33,079 bases of DNA from Thermoplasmatales archaeon (GTDB lineage: Archaea > Thermoplasmatota > E2 > DHVEG-1). The position numbers were made by a program, and so were the translations under genes. The notes beneath the pieces are model-generated. The model did not search any database, had not been told where the DNA came from, and saw nothing but the letters and a program-made list of their open reading frames with translations. Each line of letters begins with the position of its first letter. The stretch's first letter is position 1. The DNA lies in assembly GCA_030672305.1 (NCBI GenBank), contig DAOVGR010000064.1, positions 1 to 33,079 on the forward strand, written 5' to 3'. Below are positions 22,211 to 30,186 of this stretch, one piece after another.

Positions 22211-23005
22211 ATGAAGGTGGACGTTAAAGAATTAAAACCTAAAAAAGCTATTATTCAAATTGAGGATATTAAACCTTATTTTGTAAATGCCTTGAGACGA
22301 ATAATGATTTCTGAGTTACCCAAACTTGCGGTTAATGAAGTTGTAATATATGATAATACAAGTGCTCTTTTTGATGAAATAATTTCTCATCGATTAGGTT
22401 TGGTTCCAATTCCAACAGATTTAAGTCTTTTATTATTTAAAAATGAATGCGTTTGTAAAGGTAAAGGTTGCCCAAACTGTACAGTACGTTATACATTAAG
22501 TAAAGAGGGTGAAGGATCAGTTTATTCTGGTGATTTACTACCTGCTGAAAAAAGCTGGGCAATAAAAGAGGACAAGATACCTATTGTTGAACTATACGGT
22601 GATCAAAGACTTATTCTAGAAGTTGAAGCTGTACTTGGACGAGGTAGAGACCATGCAAAATGGCAAGCTATTCAAGCTCCAGCATATAGGATGGAACCTA
22701 TCATTGAATTTGATAAAACAAAGTTAGATGATGTAAAAGAATTTATTACTAAACTTCCAGAGAATCTTGTTTCAATAAAAGGCAATAAACTAGTTCTTAA
22801 GGATGTAACAAAGTTACCAATTATTGAATCTTATATAAGCAAAGAAAATATTGATTATATTACCATTGAAAGAGATCCCACAAAATTTTTATTTCATTTT
22901 GAAACGGATGGTTCTTTTACTGCAAAAGATGCAATTTTAGAATCTGTAAACATACTCCAGAAAAAATATGAGGAACTCGGTAAGCTTCTCAAAAATTTAA
23001 AATAA
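22211..23005 (+). CDS. rpo3: DNA-directed RNA polymerase subunit D (Rpo3)
   Basis: 264 residues, homologous to bacterial alpha and eukaryotic Rpb3. The N-terminal dimerisation domain is recognisable in FVNALRRIMISELPKLAVNEV and in ALFDEIISHRLGLVPIPTD. A cysteine loop follows: C80, C82, C87, C90 (C-x-C-x4-C-x2-C), like the zinc loop of Rpb3. Domain 2 continues with EGEGSVYSGDLLP and GRGRDHAKWQAIQAPAYR. The region ~168-215, where some archaeal D subunits carry ferredoxin-like cysteines for a 4Fe-4S cluster, has none. It is last in the operon after rps11; the rpl18e-rpl13-rps9 genes that often follow in other Euryarchaeota are absent here. A T-rich terminator and tRNA-Pro follow. Confidence 0.96.
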   Translation: MKVDVKELKPKKAIIQIEDIKPYFVNALRRIMISELPKLAVNEVVIYDNTSALFDEIISHRLGLVPIPTDLSLLLFKNECVCKGKGCPNCTVRYTLSKEGEGSVYSGDLLPAEKSWAIKEDKIPIVELYGDQRLILEVEAVLGRGRDHAKWQAIQAPAYRMEPIIEFDKTKLDDVKEFITKLPENLVSIKGNKLVLKDVTKLPIIESYISKENIDYITIERDPTKFLFHFETDGSFTAKDAILESVNILQKKYEELGKLLKNLK

Positions 23006-23033
23006 AAGAATTTTAAAAATTAATACCAAAAAA

Positions 23034-23062
23034 ACCTTTTATCTATTTTCTATTTTTAATTT
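23034..23062 (+). terminator. T-rich terminator after rpo3
   Basis: A pyrimidine-rich run (CCTTTTATCTATTTTCTATT) lies between the rpo3 stop and the tRNA gene. It fits an archaeal oligo-T terminator, although read-through into the tRNA is possible because no clear separate tRNA promoter is seen. Confidence 0.4.
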
Positions 23063-23070
23063 GTAAATTT

Positions 23071-23143
23071 GGGCCCGTAGGGTAGCTTGGTATCCTTGTA
23101 GCTTCGGGAGCTATAGACTTGAGTTCAAATCTCAGCGGGCCCA
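23071..23143 (+). tRNA. tRNA-Pro (anticodon CGG)
   Basis: 73-base cloverleaf. The acceptor stem pairs GGGCCCG (23071-23077) with CGGGCCC (23136-23142), discriminator A at 23143. The D-arm contains the TAGC..TTGG invariant bases. The anticodon stem GTAGC/GCTAT encloses loop TTCGGGA, giving anticodon CGG with G37, as is usual for proline. The T-arm is TTGAG, loop TTCAAAT, CTCAG. CCA is not encoded and there is no intron. It follows rpo3 by 65 bp and faces the protease gene. Decodes CCG, a rare codon in this A+T-rich sequence. Confidence 0.93.
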
Positions 23144-23171
23144 CTATATCCAACGTGAGATAAGTGGGGAT

Positions 23172-25601
23172 TTAATTTTCTAACCCTAATATTTTTAGTA
23201 GTCTATCGATCATTGGGAACCGTTCTAAAATCCAAAGGTACCACAATTTATTAGTTACTCTATTTCTTGGTATGGTAATCTCAAACTCAGACCAATCACT
23301 CTCATTACCAAATACGTCTTTAGCTTTAGCTTTTATTATATAAATTCCTTTTTCATCCCAAGTATGATTCGCTTTAACTTCTTCTCCAGACGCAAATGGA
23401 CCTGTGATAGTTATTTCACTAGTACTGTCACCCCAGTTTATAATATATTCTGAAATGTCATCTCCATCTGGATCTACAGAGGTAAAACCATATTCATATA
23501 TAATTCCTGGATTTCCACTTGATGGACCATCAATTATTGGAATATCAGGTGGGTGATTTTCAATCACTATTTCATATAAATCTGACCAGTCACTTACGGC
23601 TCCATGTATATCCTTTGCTTTTGCTCTTATGTAATAAACTCCTGGCCCAGGCCATTCATGATCTATTTCAACCTCTTGTCCAGAAGGATAATAATCTGTC
23701 TCAATAGTGGTTCCATCTCCCCAATCAATGATATACATGACATCATCTCCATCTAGATCCGTTGTATAAATAAATAAAGATCCATTATCATCAATAATTA
23801 TTGTTGGAATATCAGGTGCAGAATTTCCGGTATCATTGCATTCTAAGATTGAGGCACTAAAAGCATCTATACCAGCTTCAACAACTGATCCATCATTAAG
23901 ATCTGAAGCTTCGAAGCGTACTTTTATTTGATCAGTTGGTGTAACAAAATCACTTACCATAAACTTGTATTCTTTCCATCCAAAGGGACTTGGTGTTGCA
24001 GGTCCAATCTCCTCAACTAAAATCCAATCTGTGCCATTATTGTTTGAAACAAACACCTTAAATAAATCATTGTTTGGGTCGTTTCCAAAGTTGTTTGTGT
24101 ACCACAATGCATATTTAATAAAACCATCTTGTCCCTCACTTAAATCCAATGAAGGAGACATCAACCATGTATAGCCATCATCAACATCGCAATTTTCATT
24201 ATATGGGTCATTATCAGTAAGATAGCAATTACCTGATCCATCATAATCATTGGGGGGGTCTCCTCTATTCCAGTTTACAGGAATTCCACGCTCCCATTCA
24301 CCATCAGAACAAGCATTTTCGATTGTCCAACCAAGATCATTTTCAAAATCATCAATAAGTACAGATGTTAGTTCACCGACAAGCGAAGAATAAACAGTAT
24401 TGGGTGCATCATATGGATTATAAACAACTCCAGTGTTGACTCCTTCTGCACTAAAATAAAATTCTGGTGTATCTCCACAGGAGGGGGGTGGTAATGTGGC
24501 TTCATAAAGATCTCCACTTAATAATTCTAATGACGAGTTCTGATAGGTTCCTCCATCGAATCTATAATAAAGCTTTCCTGAATCTGGAACATAGTTATCA
24601 GCAATCTCTTCTATTTGAACAAGAATAGTTGTTGATTCATCTGGAGGGATTGTATCTGGAACACCATCAGGAAGATTTATTTTAAGGGCGTCTCTATATT
24701 TTATGCGAATTGTTCTATAACCTACATCACAAACTCCATATTCTATTTTCATGTAACCATTCTCACCCCAACCTGATCCCCATGAATTACGAAGGAACCA
24801 AACTCCTTCTGTTCCCTGATTATCATCCCATCCAACAAGGGCAACAGCATGGTTTATACTACTACAAGTAGGACCAGAAAATACACCACCATCATAATTC
24901 TTAAAATCTGTATTTACACAGACTGCAACGGATACCACCCCATAATCATATATTGCCTGTTTAATCTCATCAACCTCTGCTACACCATTAGGGTCACCAA
25001 CATAGGCCCAGTCTTCTATGAAATATTCATGTGGATAAGGGCAATTACAAGGATCATCAGATGCAGTGTATGGGAAATCTTCTTCTAATACAGCGCCTGA
25101 ATCTCCACATGGATCTGTCTTACCATTTTCCATAAAATAATCATGGCACCACCAGCCACCACCACAACCATATCCATCTTGATTACAACTTACTAGCCAT
25201 TGCTCAGATAAATCTACCACGTCACCATCTTTAATTTTTATATTACATTCCAATGATGCAACTGTTCCAAATGCCCAACAACTACCACAACTTCCTTGAT
25301 TTTTTACAGGCGGTAAGCCACCCTCAATCTCATCTCTCCAGTCAAATGCATCTGGTAAATTACCTTGAGGTGTACAGGGATCAAATTTTGCATTGATATA
25401 CCAGTCTTCCGGTTCAATTAAACCACACAATTCATCTATTGAATATTTTTCAGCAAGATTTTCTTCAGGGTCATTAGTCCATATTTTACTTCCTGTTATA
25501 GTATAATCAGTTTTATCACAGTCACACGCACTTACACTTGCTCCAACAAACAAAATAATTGTTGTAAAAACTAAGAAATTTTTCATCAAACTTATGTTCA
25601 T
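23172..25601 (-). CDS. secreted papain-family (C1A) cysteine protease with jelly-roll, PKD and ERFPM tail
   Basis: 809 residues. The ATG at 25601 follows GGAGGT at 9 bases. Residues 1-25 are a signal peptide (MKNFLVFTTIILFVGASVSAC). The propeptide is short (~55 residues) without a visible ERFNIN motif. The protease domain (82-305) has Q102 and C108 in VKNQGSCGSCWAFG, H251 in INHAVALVGW and N272 in LRNSWGSGWG, so the whole catalytic set is present. A cysteine-rich loop (GYGCGGGWWCHDYF) suggests disulfides. Next come a linker beta module (~306-405), a MAM/jelly-roll-like domain (FENDLGWTIENA to SASILEC, ~411-590), two PKD domains (YIIDWGDG, YIINWGDS; ~596-779) and a tail with ILERFPM near 792-797. 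Predicted role is extracellular protein degradation, known for sediment archaea such as MBG-D. It converges on tRNA-Pro with a 28-bp gap. Confidence 0.95.
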   Translation of the reverse strand: MNISLMKNFLVFTTIILFVGASVSACDCDKTDYTITGSKIWTNDPEENLAEKYSIDELCGLIEPEDWYINAKFDPCTPQGNLPDAFDWRDEIEGGLPPVKNQGSCGSCWAFGTVASLECNIKIKDGDVVDLSEQWLVSCNQDGYGCGGGWWCHDYFMENGKTDPCGDSGAVLEEDFPYTASDDPCNCPYPHEYFIEDWAYVGDPNGVAEVDEIKQAIYDYGVVSVAVCVNTDFKNYDGGVFSGPTCSSINHAVALVGWDDNQGTEGVWFLRNSWGSGWGENGYMKIEYGVCDVGYRTIRIKYRDALKINLPDGVPDTIPPDESTTILVQIEEIADNYVPDSGKLYYRFDGGTYQNSSLELLSGDLYEATLPPPSCGDTPEFYFSAEGVNTGVVYNPYDAPNTVYSSLVGELTSVLIDDFENDLGWTIENACSDGEWERGIPVNWNRGDPPNDYDGSGNCYLTDNDPYNENCDVDDGYTWLMSPSLDLSEGQDGFIKYALWYTNNFGNDPNNDLFKVFVSNNNGTDWILVEEIGPATPSPFGWKEYKFMVSDFVTPTDQIKVRFEASDLNDGSVVEAGIDAFSASILECNDTGNSAPDIPTIIIDDNGSLFIYTTDLDGDDVMYIIDWGDGTTIETDYYPSGQEVEIDHEWPGPGVYYIRAKAKDIHGAVSDWSDLYEIVIENHPPDIPIIDGPSSGNPGIIYEYGFTSVDPDGDDISEYIINWGDSTSEITITGPFASGEEVKANHTWDEKGIYIIKAKAKDVFGNESDWSEFEITIPRNRVTNKLWYLWILERFPMIDRLLKILGLEN

Positions 25602-25610
25602 ATTTAAATA

Positions 25611-25670
25611 ACCTCCACCAAATATATACTCTAGAATAGAGTTACTAAGAATAAATCTTTCCCTTATATA
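25611..25670 (-). promoter_or_regulatory. promoter and ribosome binding site of the protease gene
   Basis: Read on the minus strand, TATATAAG (25663-25670) is a TATA box predicting a start near 25640. GGAGGT (25611-25616) is a strong Shine-Dalgarno sequence before the ATG. The protease is therefore transcribed independently of the archaellin gene. Confidence 0.5.
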
Positions 25671-25762
25671 ACTATATACAAAATTCTAAAATGAAGTGTG
25701 TTGTTAGCAGTATATATACTATTTCAAAAAAAAATAAATCATTACATCAAATTCTTAATTTT

Positions 25763-26425
25763 CTACATATTCCATTGTAATTTCATTACATTATCGACAA
25801 AATTATAGGGAGTTCTAAAACTAATAACACCGACATGGCCAACTTCTGGGACTACCCTACCCCATACATCAATATTTTCAGAAATATTATTGAATGATGC
25901 AGTTATATTTACGCATAAAAATAGTTTATCTCCCCTATTAATCACTGGATTTAACTGGGAAATTGAGTTATCAAAATCTTCCAAAACAAGTATTCCAAAT
26001 TGTGAACCCAATTCTGGAAAAACATTTGCATCAAATATGCTACTAAGACCATCTGGATTTGAATAATAACTAGTAGAATAATTAAAAATTACTTTTTTAT
26101 TTGTATCAGACAACTCAATATAGCTATTTGAAATACCAATTTCTTCAGTTCCTGCTAAGGGCCTTATCATAATGGCTAACTTTGAAATATCTTCACCAGA
26201 TGCAGCATAACCTTCCACACTATAAACAGATACTCCAGCAGAAACTTCAGATTTAGTCTTACTTCCAGTTGATACAGCTTGAGATTCAAGTGTAGTACTT
26301 GTTTGTACTAATATTGATGCAGCAACGCCAGCAATTAATACTATAGAAATGAAAATAATTAATCCACCTATACCTAATGATGCAAGATTATTATACTTTA
26401 TCACTTTACATAAGTATTTTTGCAC
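25763..26425 (-). CDS. flaB: archaellin (archaeal flagellin)
   Basis: 220 residues, normal archaellin length. It starts at GTG, with GGAGAGG about 12-15 bases upstream; an in-frame stop just upstream rules out an earlier start. The leader (MQKYLCKVIKYNNLAS) is followed by LGIGGLIIFISIVLIAGVAASILVQ, the class III signal and hydrophobic polymerisation helix, then the classical TSTTLESQAVSTGSKTKSEVSAGVSV segment. The remaining ~160 residues are a beta-rich ectodomain. Archaellins are processed by a prepilin peptidase and assembled by ArlI/ArlJ into the archaellum filament; none of those genes is in this window, so this copy is isolated from its operon. A T-rich stretch on the minus strand near 25724-25736 may terminate it before the protease gene. 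Confidence 0.9.
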   Translation of the reverse strand: MQKYLCKVIKYNNLASLGIGGLIIFISIVLIAGVAASILVQTSTTLESQAVSTGSKTKSEVSAGVSVYSVEGYAASGEDISKLAIMIRPLAGTEEIGISNSYIELSDTNKKVIFNYSTSYYSNPDGLSSIFDANVFPELGSQFGILVLEDFDNSISQLNPVINRGDKLFLCVNITASFNNISENIDVWGRVVPEVGHVGVISFRTPYNFVDNVMKLQWNM

Positions 26426-26528
26426 CTTACTTCATCCCTCTCCTAGTTAAATACATATGAGTATTCAATTGCTAATATATGTGATTCTATATTTACATTA
26501 TTACCTTTTTATGTAATTGAACATGCAG

Positions 26529-26561
26529 ATGCATATGCATATAACAATAACAATATATAAA
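26529..26561 (+). promoter_or_regulatory. palindrome and TATA box between archaellin and queE
   Basis: ATGCATATGCAT (26529-26540) is a perfect 12-bp palindrome. The TATA element AATATATAA (26552-26560) lies ~27-35 bp before the queE ATG, which has no Shine-Dalgarno sequence, so the queE mRNA is probably leaderless. The palindrome sits just upstream of the BRE position and between two divergent genes, a typical operator position. Confidence 0.45.
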
Positions 26562-26586
26562 TTGGATAAATCTTATTTGTCAATAA

Positions 26587-27216
26587 ATGAAGATAAACGA
26601 AATATTCTACTCATTACAAGGAGAAGGAAAATGGGCAGGATGTCCAAATATTTTCATAAGAGCATCAGGATGCAATTTAAGATGTTCATATTGTGATACA
26701 AAGTATGCATATGAAGATGGAAAAGAAATGAGTATAAATGAAATTTTAAATAAAATAAAAAAATATAACTGTCAATATGTTTGTTTAACAGGTGGAGAAC
26801 CATTATTACAAGAGGACATACTTGATTTGATAAATAGCCTACTGAAAAAAAAATATAATGTTGTTGTTGAAACTAATGGTAGTAAAAGTATTAAGAATTT
26901 AATCAAGTACAAGCCATTGGTGATATCATTGGATATAAAGTGTCCTTCCTCAGACATGCATAAAAAAATCCAATTCAAAAATTTAAATTTATTAAGAAAA
27001 GATGATCAGATTAAATTTATAATTAAGAACAGAGAAGATTATATTTATGCAAAAAACATTTTCAGTAAGCATAACCCCGTATGCGATGTTTATTTTCAAC
27101 CAGTTTGGGGTGTAAATCCAAAAATAATTGCTGAATGGATAATTTCCGATGGATTAAATGTTAAACTAAATTTACAGTTACATAAGATTATCTGGGGATT
27201 AAAAAAAAGAGTATAA
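26587..27216 (+). CDS. queE: 7-carboxy-7-deazaguanine synthase (radical SAM)
   Basis: 209 residues. Makes CDG from carboxytetrahydropterin in the archaeosine/queuosine precursor pathway. The N-terminal substrate motif INEIFYSLQGEGKWAGCPNI and the CxxxCxxC cluster motif C29, C33, C36 (ASGCNLRCSYCDTKY) bind a 4Fe-4S cluster and S-adenosylmethionine. LTGGEPLLQ is the GGE motif, and VVVETNGS and ISLDIKCPSS are family-typical. In archaea the product feeds archaeosine at tRNA position 15. It likely starts leaderless from the TATA at 26552. It is followed after 120 bp by the proteasome-exosome operon, and no queC, queD or tgt gene is nearby. Length is normal for the short QueE type. Confidence 0.93.
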   Translation: MKINEIFYSLQGEGKWAGCPNIFIRASGCNLRCSYCDTKYAYEDGKEMSINEILNKIKKYNCQYVCLTGGEPLLQEDILDLINSLLKKKYNVVVETNGSKSIKNLIKYKPLVISLDIKCPSSDMHKKIQFKNLNLLRKDDQIKFIIKNREDYIYAKNIFSKHNPVCDVYFQPVWGVNPKIIAEWIISDGLNVKLNLQLHKIIWGLKKRV

Positions 27217-27249
27217 TATATATAACCTATTACTAGTTATCACAAAGTA

Positions 27250-27268
27250 TATACACAATTAGTGTATA
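27250..27268 (+). promoter_or_regulatory. inverted repeat upstream of the psmA superoperon
   Basis: TATACAC (27250-27256) and GTGTATA (27262-27268) form a perfect 7-bp inverted repeat with a 5-base spacer. It is in the promoter region of the psmA operon and itself contains TATA-like bases. It could be an operator; a second TATA-like TTTAAAA at 27296-27302 is closer to the gene. Confidence 0.35.
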
Positions 27269-27336
27269 CTTGGTTGAAAAATTAACTTAGGTAAATTTAA
27301 AATTATTAAACAGAAAAATTGAGGTGAAATTTAAAT

Positions 27337-28059
27337 ATGCAACCAGCAAATATGGCTTATGATAGAGCAATAACTGTCTTTTCACCAGATGGGAGACTAT
27401 TTCAAGTTGAATATGCCCGAGAGGCAGTAAAAAGAGGTACAACTACTGTAGGTTTGAAATATAAGGAAGGTGTAGTATTAATTGTAGATAAACGTATATC
27501 ATCACGTCTAATAGAACCTGGTTCGATTGAAAAAATATTTGAAGTTGACGATCACATAGGTTGCGCAACATCCGGTCTTGTTGCAGATGCACGAGCATTA
27601 ATTGATAGAGCACGGTTGGATGCCCAAATCAATGAAATTACTTATAATGAGAAAATTCAAGTAAAAACCCTGGTAAAACGAATTTGTGATTTTAAACAAA
27701 CTTATACACAATATGGTGGAGTAAGACCCTTTGGTACAGCTTTATTAATTGCAGGTGTCGATGATACTGGACCACGTTTGTTTTCAACCGATCCATCAGG
27801 TGCCTTAATGGAGTACAAAGCCAATAGTGAAGGATCAGGTCGTAATGGAGCGATGAGCTTTTTTGAAAGTAATTATAAGGAAGATCTATCTATGGATGAA
27901 GCCATTGAAATGGCAATAAAGGCACTTCATAAAGGAACTGAGGGTAAACTAAATCCAGATGCTACTGAAATTGGAGTTGTTGATAAGAATTTTAAATTCC
28001 ATATTGTATCACCTGAAAAAACAAAGGAATATGTGACAAAGGCAATTGGAGGAAATTAG
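27337..28059 (+). CDS. psmA: 20S proteasome alpha subunit
   Basis: 240 residues, full length. GAGGTGA precedes the ATG by about 10 bases. The N-terminal gate segment [22 protein letters not shown] contains the YDR motif that controls substrate entry; [14 protein letters not shown] and [12 protein letters not shown] follow the alpha-type consensus. [13 protein letters not shown] lines the seven-subunit ring, and the C-terminal part has [14 protein letters not shown]. The alpha ring has no proteolytic activity and docks the PAN/Cdc48 ATPase through its inter-subunit pockets. First gene of the conserved archaeal proteasome-exosome superoperon; the beta subunit is elsewhere. Only 2 bp separate it from the SBDS gene. 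Confidence 0.97.
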   Translation: MQPANMAYDRAITVFSPDGRLFQVEYAREAVKRGTTTVGLKYKEGVVLIVDKRISSRLIEPGSIEKIFEVDDHIGCATSGLVADARALIDRARLDAQINEITYNEKIQVKTLVKRICDFKQTYTQYGGVRPFGTALLIAGVDDTGPRLFSTDPSGALMEYKANSEGSGRNGAMSFFESNYKEDLSMDEAIEMAIKALHKGTEGKLNPDATEIGVVDKNFKFHIVSPEKTKEYVTKAIGGN

Positions 28060-28061
28060 AA

Positions 28062-28757
28062 TTGGTAAGCCTTGATGAAGCAGTCATTGCTAGATTAAAA
28101 AAAGGGGAAGAACACTTCGAAGTGTTAGTTGACCCTTATGCAGCGGCTGATTTTATCGAAGGAAAGGAAGTAGATATTGTTCAAAATCTAGCAATAGATG
28201 CAATTTTTAAGGATTCGAAAAAAGGTACTCATGCATCAGAGGAATCCCTCCAGAAAAACTTTGGAACTGATGATATTTCAGAGATTAGCAAACAAATTAT
28301 TCTAAAGGGTGATATTCAACTCACAACAGAACAACGTAATAAAATGCAAAAAAATAAGAGAAATAGAATTATCGAAACTATTGTTAAAAATGCTATGAAT
28401 CCTAAAACAAAAGCTCCCCATCCACGTCAGAGAATCGAACTTGCAATGGAGCAAGTAGGAGTTCACATTGATCCTTTTAAGCCAGTAAGTGAACAGGTTA
28501 AATTAATCATTGAACTTTTAAGACCAATCATACCAATCTCTATGGAAAATATTAAAATATCAATAAAAATACCAGCAGAGCATATTGGAAAAGCTTATGG
28601 AACAGTTAGGAGCTTTGGCTCACTTGAAAGAGAGGATTGGCAATCTGATGGTTCTTGGATTGGAATTATTAGAATACCTGCTGGAATGCAAAATGATTTT
28701 TATGACAAAATAAATGATGTTACAAAAGGTAATGTATCAACAAAGATTTTAAAGTAA
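28062..28757 (+). CDS. ribosome maturation protein SBDS (Sdo1) homologue
   Basis: 231 residues. It starts at TTG, supported by GGAGG (inside the end of psmA) at 9 bases. Domain I (1-90, FYSH) has ARLKKGEEHFEVLVDPYAA, then KGTHASEESL. Domain II (helical) includes NKMQKNKRNRIIETIVKNAMNPKTKAPHPR. Domain III is ferredoxin-like with GKAYGTVRSFGSLEREDWQSDGSW. SBDS works with EF-2-like GTPases to release anti-association factor aIF6 from nascent 50S subunits in eukaryotes and archaea. Position between psmA and rrp4 is the conserved archaeal order. Complete, no anomaly other than the start codon. Confidence 0.96.
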   Translation: MVSLDEAVIARLKKGEEHFEVLVDPYAAADFIEGKEVDIVQNLAIDAIFKDSKKGTHASEESLQKNFGTDDISEISKQIILKGDIQLTTEQRNKMQKNKRNRIIETIVKNAMNPKTKAPHPRQRIELAMEQVGVHIDPFKPVSEQVKLIIELLRPIIPISMENIKISIKIPAEHIGKAYGTVRSFGSLEREDWQSDGSWIGIIRIPAGMQNDFYDKINDVTKGNVSTKILK

Positions 28758-28778
28758 TTCGTTAGAGGTTATATTTCC

Positions 28779-29459
28779 ATGAATCAAGATAAACGCGAGA
28801 TAGTTATCCCAAGTCAATTTTTAGGTGAAATAAAAAATAAAAAAGCTGGGAAAGGTACTTTTGTTGAAAATGGAAAAATTTATGCAGAAATATTAGGAGT
28901 TCTAAGCAATAATCCAGATTATATCAATGTAATTTCTTTAAAAGGACGTTATGATCCAACAGAAAAAGATTTTGTCATAGGAATTGTAATTGAGGCAATG
29001 CAATCTAGTTGGTTGGTAGATATAAATGCTGCATATCCTGCACTTTTACATGTAAATGAAGTACCATGGGATGTTGAATTTGGAGAGACCGAAAAATATT
29101 TAAATAAAGGCGATTCCATAATGGCAAAAGTTCTTCAAGTTGACCAAGAAAAGAAATTACAGATCACACTAAAAGATTATAATTTGTATAAAATTAAAGG
29201 AGGATTTATATCTTATGTAGAACCTTCTAAAGTTCCAAGAATCATTGGTAAAAAAGGTTCTATGATATCCTTACTGAAAAAATATACAAAATGCCGAATT
29301 TTTGTTGGCCAGAATGGAAGAATATGGATTGATGGCGACGAAGATGGTATAAAAAAAGTAATTGAGACCATAGTGATGATAGAGGATGAATCCCTATCCT
29401 ATGGACTAACTAATAAAATAGAAGAACTATTGAAAAAAGATACAAAGGATGTACATTAA
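28779..29459 (+). CDS. rrp4: exosome complex cap subunit Rrp4
   Basis: 226 residues. AGAGGT precedes the ATG at ~11 bases. The N-terminal domain begins REIVIPSQFLG. An S1 domain covers ~60-135 (YDPTEKDFVIGIVIEAMQSS, then ALLHVNEVPWD, then GDSIMAKVLQVDQ). A type I KH domain covers ~145-200 with the GKKG loop in VPRIIGKKGSMISLLKK. Rrp4 forms the RNA-binding cap over the Rrp41-Rrp42 ring and selects poly(A)-rich substrates. It ends at the base before the rrp41 ATG, so expression is translationally coupled. Confidence 0.96.
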   Translation: MNQDKREIVIPSQFLGEIKNKKAGKGTFVENGKIYAEILGVLSNNPDYINVISLKGRYDPTEKDFVIGIVIEAMQSSWLVDINAAYPALLHVNEVPWDVEFGETEKYLNKGDSIMAKVLQVDQEKKLQITLKDYNLYKIKGGFISYVEPSKVPRIIGKKGSMISLLKKYTKCRIFVGQNGRIWIDGDEDGIKKVIETIVMIEDESLSYGLTNKIEELLKKDTKDVH

Positions 29460-30185
29460 ATGAAATCAGAAATTAAATTATTTGAAAATGGAAAGCGATT
29501 AGATGGTAGAATGCCTGATGAACTACGGAATATTAAAATAAAGGCAGGTGTCCTACATAGAGCTGAAGGTTCATGCTATCTCGAATGGGGCGGCAATAAG
29601 GTTATGGTGGCTGTTTATGGTCCAAGAGAAGCAATTCCAAGACATACCCAAAATCCATTACGAGCTATTGTAACTGCCAGATATAATATGGCAGCTTTTA
29701 GTGTGGAGGATAGAAAACGTCCAGGACCAGACAGACGTAGTAGAGAAATTTCGAAAGTAATTTCAGAAGCTTTGGAAAGTGTTATTTTAGTGGAAAAATT
29801 TCCAAGAGCAACAATTGATGTTAATATTGAAGTTTTAGATGCAGAAGCAGGCACAAGATGCGCAGGATTAACTGCAGCAGCGGTAGCTCTTGTTGATGCT
29901 GGAATACCAATGAAAGATATTCCTGTAGCATGTGCAGCTGGAAAAATTAATGACCAAATCGTTCTAGATCTAGGTAAAGATGAGGATAATTATGGATCTG
30001 CAGATTTGCCTATAGCAATTTCGCCTCGTACAGGTGAGATTCTGCTTCTACAAATGGATGGTCATTTGACACAAGAAGAGTTTGATAAAGCATTTGATTT
30101 TGCACTTAAAGGATGTCACATAATATCTGATCTGCAAAAAAAAGCGATTTTAGAAAAATATCAATCTGAGGCAGGAGGAATATAA
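29460..30185 (+). CDS. rrp41: exosome catalytic subunit Rrp41
   Basis: 241 residues of the RNase PH fold. [21 protein letters not shown] opens the domain; [15 protein letters not shown] carries the RNA-binding arginines; [15 protein letters not shown] holds the phosphate-binding loop. D176 and D182 in [15 protein letters not shown] match the catalytic aspartates known from Sulfolobus Rrp41. It degrades RNA 3' to 5' by phosphorolysis and can add tails in reverse. Forms the hexameric ring with Rrp42, whose gene follows with one base between stop and start. Starts immediately after the rrp4 stop with no gap. Confidence 0.97.
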   Translation: MKSEIKLFENGKRLDGRMPDELRNIKIKAGVLHRAEGSCYLEWGGNKVMVAVYGPREAIPRHTQNPLRAIVTARYNMAAFSVEDRKRPGPDRRSREISKVISEALESVILVEKFPRATIDVNIEVLDAEAGTRCAGLTAAAVALVDAGIPMKDIPVACAAGKINDQIVLDLGKDEDNYGSADLPIAISPRTGEILLLQMDGHLTQEEFDKAFDFALKGCHIISDLQKKAILEKYQSEAGGI

Positions 30186-30186
30186 A

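Noticed and set aside
23065..23150. tRNA-associated integrated element with attachment repeats
   Set aside because: No integrase and no second copy of the tRNA-Pro 3' end was seen by eye in 23144-26586.
26426..26586. preQ1-type riboswitch upstream of queE
   Set aside because: The TATA position leaves essentially no leader RNA, and no aptamer-like sequence is visible.
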